From assembly GCA_947447825.1 (NCBI GenBank), contig CANFLL010000005.1, positions 22,995 to 86,994 of the forward strand: a stretch of DNA of 64,000 nt, given 5' to 3'. A program made the position numbers and the translations under genes. A model generated the notes under the pieces. That model saw only the letters and a list, made by a program, of their open reading frames with translations. It searched no databases and was not told the origin of the DNA. Source of the DNA: Chitinophagaceae bacterium (GTDB taxonomy: Bacteria > Bacteroidota > Bacteroidia > Chitinophagales > Chitinophagaceae). Within the stretch, counting starts at the first letter, position 1. The number at the start of each line of letters is the position of its first letter. Shown one piece after another: positions 61,201 through 64,000 of this stretch.

Positions 61201-62725
61201 ATTGAGCAAGTGGAGAAAACAAAAACGTGATTTACGCATTGCCGAAAGATTAAAGGAAAGTAATAAGCCATTAGAATTGAACGATTTTCAACGTGTTACT
61301 GGTAGATTCCTTACCATGACGAAACGTATATCTATTAATTATTCTGAAACATATTCTAGCCGTATTCCTGGTTATATGGGTAGCACGCAGATTTTAGGTC
61401 AGGATTGGACTACTAACGAACCTGGGTTAGATTATGTGTTTGGTAAACAACCAACAGCTACTTGGTTAGAAAATAAAGCAAAATCTGGTCTTCTTTCCAC
61501 TGACAGTAATTTCAACTCTTTCTTCCGTCAGAATTATGCACAAAAGTTGAGCATTACCGCTCAGTTGGAACCTATCAGAGACTTGAAGATTGATGTTACC
61601 ATCGATAAAACTTTTAGTAAGGATTATTCTGAATTATTTAAGGATACAATGAATAACAACAGTCTCCCTAAACATTTGAATAAATATGCCACAGGAGGTT
61701 TTAATATTTCGTATGTATCATTCTATACCTTGTTCAGAAAAACTAATCCAAATGTGGTATCCTCAACCTTTCAAAATTTTGAAAAATACAGGATTTTAAT
61801 ATCAGCTAGGGTTGCCCAAAACAGCCAATATTGGTCAACAAATAATGGCAAAACCACTGCTAATGGTTTTAAAGATGGCTATGGTAAATATTCGCAGAGT
61901 GTGTTGATACCAGCATTTCTTGCTGCATACACAGGAAGAGATGCACGTACTATCCCTTTGGTTAATGAAAGTTATGGTTCCATTAGGTCAAATCCATTGG
62001 CAGGAATTCTGCCAATGCCAAACTGGAGAATGACATACAGTGGATTGTCTAAGCTACCAGCATTGTCAAATATCTTTAGTTCCATCACTTTAACACATGC
62101 CTACAATGGTAATTTATCAATGAACAGTTTTACTAGTGCATTAAATTATACAGAAGATACATCAAGACTAAGTGGGCCAAGTTTTTATGATACCATCACG
62201 CACAATTATGTTCCTTTTTACTTGTTTCCTAACGTAACCATTCAAGAAAGCTTTGGGCCTATCATTGGTTTTGATATCACTACTATTTCTCAAGTGAATG
62301 TTAAATTCGAGTATAAAAAAAGTCGTACACTAAGCCTAAGCCTTTCAGATTATCAATTGAGTGAAACAAATAGTACCGAGATTGTTTTTGGTGCTGGCTA
62401 TAGAATAAAAGGGTTTAAGTTGCCATTTTCTTTGCCATTTATGAATAATGCTAAAATGAAACTTCAAAATGATTTGACTTTCAGATTGGATTTATCAAAA
62501 AGAAATGACGAGACATCTAATAGTATTCTTGATCAAACAACAACTTATGGAACGGGCGGACAATTAGTGATAAACATTCAGCCATCGATAGATTACGTGA
62601 TGAATAAACGTTTGGATGCTAAATTATATTTTGAACAAAGAAGGGTGACTCCTTATATTTCCACTTCTTCTCCAACAATAAGTACAAGATTTGGCTTACA
62701 ACTTAAAGTTGGATTGGGAGATTAA
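55238..62725 (+). CDS. sprA: T9SS outer-membrane translocon / gliding motility protein SprA
   Basis: 2495 aa; YDPKTNRYIIYEKVGDNIYREPTYLTFEEF..VEAAYLKPGHPSQISSVYIDDFEGSTSNLDLR; follows ruvA. Confidence 0.96.
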   Translation: MKHIKGLLFFVFAFMAVFLGGRNDAFAQRKDSTSVKPNLKKDTSISKSADTMLFPLQDRRGDWFTWRNKNSFDVKDSSLINQKIEYDPKTNRYIIYEKVGDNIYREPTYLTFEEFYALQNHLNETEYFQQRSDALMLLNKKLKRPKHLVYTSLFDRIFGAGDSTVSAATNKINGIKGKFKGLKDSAASNITKQLQQALKVDIKPQGSIDITMGYQGQKTLNPTLPESARKSGGFDFKMNTNFNANATIGNKLKLPLSYNTLANFDYLNQLKLEYKGKDDEIIKSINAGNMAWQSRGTLLPSYQNLFGLKAQLQFGKLFITAAIAQQKSQTQTQALKGGATTSNFSIKLDDYDENRNFLLAQYFKNNYNKTMQGLPVVNSQVQIQRIQVWVTNRNGSTTNARYVVGMSDLGEANPYNPANVGGNPSNGFPDNGSNGLYAKLTADGMQSPLRSPSKVSSQLANLSLSPVNDYEITFARQLTANEYYFNPQVGFICLNAQLQPSDVLSVAYQYTCNGRVYKVGEFAEDIALDSTNSATAGVQKVLFLKLLKATAVRTALPIWQLMMKNVYTLGLSGLSKEDFKLNIYYNDPSGGQKLYLPESAPSVSGQPLLKILNLDNLNSRNDNHPDGVFDYVEGFTVLSQQGKIIFPTLQPFGKDLETKAFTGVSNTIKDKYLFNPLYDSIKAIAQTYNTLDRYLMSGTAKATGSSEIYLGAFNIPAGSVKVTAGGQVLTEGSDYSVDYNLGSVRILNQSILNSGVPVNVSYENNNNIGTQQKTFLGLRAEYIFNKKLSIGASITRLKEKPYYSKVDYGSDPINNTMYGADINYKSEMPSITRLLNRLPNYKTKAKSFITTSVEAAYLKPGHPSQISSVYIDDFEGSTSNLDLRFPLTSWTLASTPQRFPEFKLYDNLNYGRNRAKLAWYNIEPNLQDKNSTTNPLRKNLKALSDPRTRMVYTSELFPQQTTNITNTQTTTFDVAYYPKELGPYNYESSIDSISADGILNHPQNKWGGMMRALDQTDFVTNNFAFLEFWVQDPFIKNPNNTNGGQLYINLGDVSEDILRDGKRLYENGLNTPSLPASVDTSSIWGTTPVNPIQITQAFSNNAADRGYQDVGFDGLSDSSERTKRSEYLQRIKDNFGGVNSILYKKALADPSHDDYVWYRDGDFDAAGTDILGRYKNYNNPEGNSPVVSGSSVFSSAATLYPDDEDINHDNTLNQTEQYFEYKIDLKPNMAANSTKYVTDQRQLSVTYADGTHGTENWYLFRVPLSGYTSNVGNIPDFQSIRFMRMYLAGFEDSAVLRFASLNLVRNQWRNYKYDLDTNGIPRALDTIASNSNTTFNTLEVSLQENSTRTPVNYVIPPGITRVQQLSNNGVNILQNEQSMSLQVFNLHEGDARAVFKTTNLDLRYYGKMSMFAHAESIKSANPINDNDLNLVVRIGQDFTNNFYEIKVPLKVTPAGTYTADQANLVWPTANNLDFNLQDLINLKLRRNSGGKSVSTIYRELLKGDPKTYSVLGNPNLAQVLGIMIGVENANGGVESPVSAEVWIDEFRLSDINDKAAHAELARMDVQLADLGKISLSASNYSDGWGTIEQSINQRAKNSLTQLDAAISIEAGKLLPKQLGLSIPVYASINKSITTPQYDPYDQDVTYAHKLSSASSKSQRDSIKKASLDQTTITTLNFTNVRVMPKGKNHIWSLSNFDASVSYTKTYQTSPTILFNDVTKYKVNLGYTFNNTTKFKEPFKKWIKNTSPWLSLIKDFNYNLKPSLVSVRGDVNRQYGQFTPRIVNTDQVSAKVLNVDTTYDKFFTFDRFYSLRWDLTRSINLDFSATNNAYVDEPDGALNTKQKKDSMWSNLLKGGRNTRYEQKTNASYTAPLNKIPALDWLTARYSYGTSYDWIAASRLAIGLGNMIENNQSNTFSGEIDLTRIYNRNKWLRTANSFSSDSPKRFNRNSKTPGLSNNPTNALGTIIKTREEVIVDANGFLLTGAKKREALSKWRKQKRDLRIAERLKESNKPLELNDFQRVTGRFLTMTKRISINYSETYSSRIPGYMGSTQILGQDWTTNEPGLDYVFGKQPTATWLENKAKSGLLSTDSNFNSFFRQNYAQKLSITAQLEPIRDLKIDVTIDKTFSKDYSELFKDTMNNNSLPKHLNKYATGGFNISYVSFYTLFRKTNPNVVSSTFQNFEKYRILISARVAQNSQYWSTNNGKTTANGFKDGYGKYSQSVLIPAFLAAYTGRDARTIPLVNESYGSIRSNPLAGILPMPNWRMTYSGLSKLPALSNIFSSITLTHAYNGNLSMNSFTSALNYTEDTSRLSGPSFYDTITHNYVPFYLFPNVTIQESFGPIIGFDITTISQVNVKFEYKKSRTLSLSLSDYQLSETNSTEIVFGAGYRIKGFKLPFSLPFMNNAKMKLQNDLTFRLDLSKRNDETSNSILDQTTTYGTGGQLVINIQPSIDYVMNKRLDAKLYFEQRRVTPYISTSSPTISTRFGLQLKVGLGD

Positions 62726-62729
62726 CAGT

Positions 62730-62813
62730 GGTTAGTTATTATAGGTTAGTTATTAGTGAAACCCCCTCTAACCTTTAATTTCTAACAACTAATCAATAAC
62801 AACTAATCATTAA
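62730..62813. repeat. Inverted pair of 14-bp tandem duplicates between sprA and GT2
   Basis: ggttagttattata ggttagttattagt (62730-62757) ... caactaatcaataa caactaatcattaa (62786-62813). Confidence 0.85.
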
Positions 62814-62816
62814 CAA

Positions 62817-63647
62817 ATGAGACCTATTGCTGTAACTGCTTATGCTACTGAATGTTGGAATGCTTTAGAGAAACCCAATTTGGTTTCATTGATTGCTGAA
62901 GCCTATAAAAAACTAAGAAAAGAAGGTGAACCATCTATTTCTATCGTTATCCCCGCTTATAACGAAGAAAAAAATATTTTACAAACACTCTATTCTTTGT
63001 GCAATAACATCACTGATAAGGCTGTTGAAATTGTGGTAGTAAATAATAATTCAAAAGATAAAACAGAGGAACTTGTAGAATCAACTGGTGTTGGGTGCAT
63101 CTTGGAAACTAAGCAAGGCATCACAGCCGCACGCAACGCTGGGCTTAGAGCAGCTAAAGGAACTTATATTCTTAATGCTGATGCCGACTCTATTTACCCA
63201 ATAGATTGGGTGGCAGAAATGAGTAAACCTTTTTTTACTGATTCTAATGTGGCAATGGTTTATGGACGTTTTTCTTTCATACCCATTGGAAGTACGGGCA
63301 GGTTAGTCTATTTTTTTTATGAGTATGCTGCTGATTTTATGCGTCTTGTTAACAAGAACTTTAAAGATGAGGCAGTTAATGTGTATGGTTTTAATTCAGG
63401 GTTTAAGCGTGTTAATGGATTGGCGGTAGATGGATTCAATCATCCAGTTGGGGCTAATGAAGATGGTTGGCTTGCCCTAAAGTTGAGAGATGGTGGATAT
63501 GGAAAACTTGTTGCCATCACTGATATTAAAGCACTGGTATGGACCAGCGACCGCCGCATTCAAAGTGATGGAGGACTTTTTAAGGCAGTTACAACACGCA
63601 TTAAAAGAGTAATTTTTAAACAAGGAACTAACAGAAGCGATTTGTAA
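62817..63647 (+). CDS. Family 2 glycosyltransferase
   Basis: ISIVIPAYNEEKNILQTLYSL..EIVVVNNNSKDKTEEL..GITAARNAGLRAAKGTYILNADADS. Confidence 0.93.
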   Translation: MRPIAVTAYATECWNALEKPNLVSLIAEAYKKLRKEGEPSISIVIPAYNEEKNILQTLYSLCNNITDKAVEIVVVNNNSKDKTEELVESTGVGCILETKQGITAARNAGLRAAKGTYILNADADSIYPIDWVAEMSKPFFTDSNVAMVYGRFSFIPIGSTGRLVYFFYEYAADFMRLVNKNFKDEAVNVYGFNSGFKRVNGLAVDGFNHPVGANEDGWLALKLRDGGYGKLVAITDIKALVWTSDRRIQSDGGLFKAVTTRIKRVIFKQGTNRSDL

Positions 63648-63845
63648 TTAGGAAGTTGAAGGTGATAAGTTGAAAAGACATTGCATTGGAAATAATGTTG
63701 CTCAATTTCTCTAATTGATTTTTGAACATTTGAAAGGAGAGTTCTTGATTTGTTAGTTGTAAAGTATTTTTTAATCTTTTAAATGAATCGTGGAACTGAA
63801 TTACAACAAAATTTTAATGGGCAAGAATTGAACTAGGCATATATA

Positions 63846-63998
63846 ATTTTCGCCATCTGGGAAGAATTTAGTCTGCGGCAAGCCAGATTTCCACTTTCTA
63901 AGAACAATCGAGTCCGATTCATGGTAGATTTTCGCCATCTGGGAAGAATTTAGTCTGCGGCAAGCCAGATTTCCACTTTCTAAGAACAATCGAGTCCG
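63846..63998. repeat. 82-bp-period direct repeat (71-bp identical copies), continuing to window end
   Basis: attttcgccatctgggaag...aatcgagtccg at 63846-63916 and 63928-63998. Confidence 0.97.
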
Positions 63999-64000
63999 GT

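Noticed and set aside
55222-61239. Antisense and alternate-frame ORFs within sprA (e.g. 55222-55479, 56045-56236, 56761-56976, 58584-58856, 60904-61239)
   Set aside because: Fully inside a strongly supported long CDS with no family similarity; typical shadow ORFs.
63801-63989. 62-aa ORF in the terminal 82-bp repeat
   Set aside because: Peptide is itself a repeat translation; better described as a DNA repeat.

Overview
64 kb chromosomal window from a low-GC Bacteroidota genome, probably Sphingobacteriales/Chitinophagaceae-like. The assignment rests on gene content (SprA, PorP/SprF, short AtpC, split atpD-atpC) and TAnnTTTG-like promoters. Most of it is housekeeping: tuf(partial)-tRNA-Trp-secE-nusG, gmk, bioF, birA, rsfS-ftsH, lpxH, tsaC, atpDC, tsaB, thiolase, bcp, upp, porP/sprF, clpP-clpP-clpX, photolyase, a sulfur/redox cluster, rpmB-rpmG, engB, folC, tonB, pdhB, ruvA, the giant T9SS translocon sprA, and glycosyltransferases. 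No phage, CRISPR array or IS transposase was recognised. The unusual material is mostly intergenic. (1) Four intergenic tandem arrays have mutually unrelated unit sequences but nearly the same unit length: exactly 21 bp in three, 21/22 bp in the fourth. (2) A dispersed family of 7-bp-phased (7/14 bp) repeats occurs, often as inverted pairs. (3) A small toxin-antitoxin island holds a VapC-like toxin with one in-frame nonsense codon and a RelBE-like pair flanked by a truncated and an intact copy of a YjbR gene. (4) A 363-bp nested inverted-repeat (MITE-like) element lies at 47616-47978. (5) Two GTTCNNGAAC palindromes sit 21 bp apart. (6) A NYN-type ribonuclease carries a strict 14-residue repeat domain. 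All functional calls come from reading the sequence; no database search was run.
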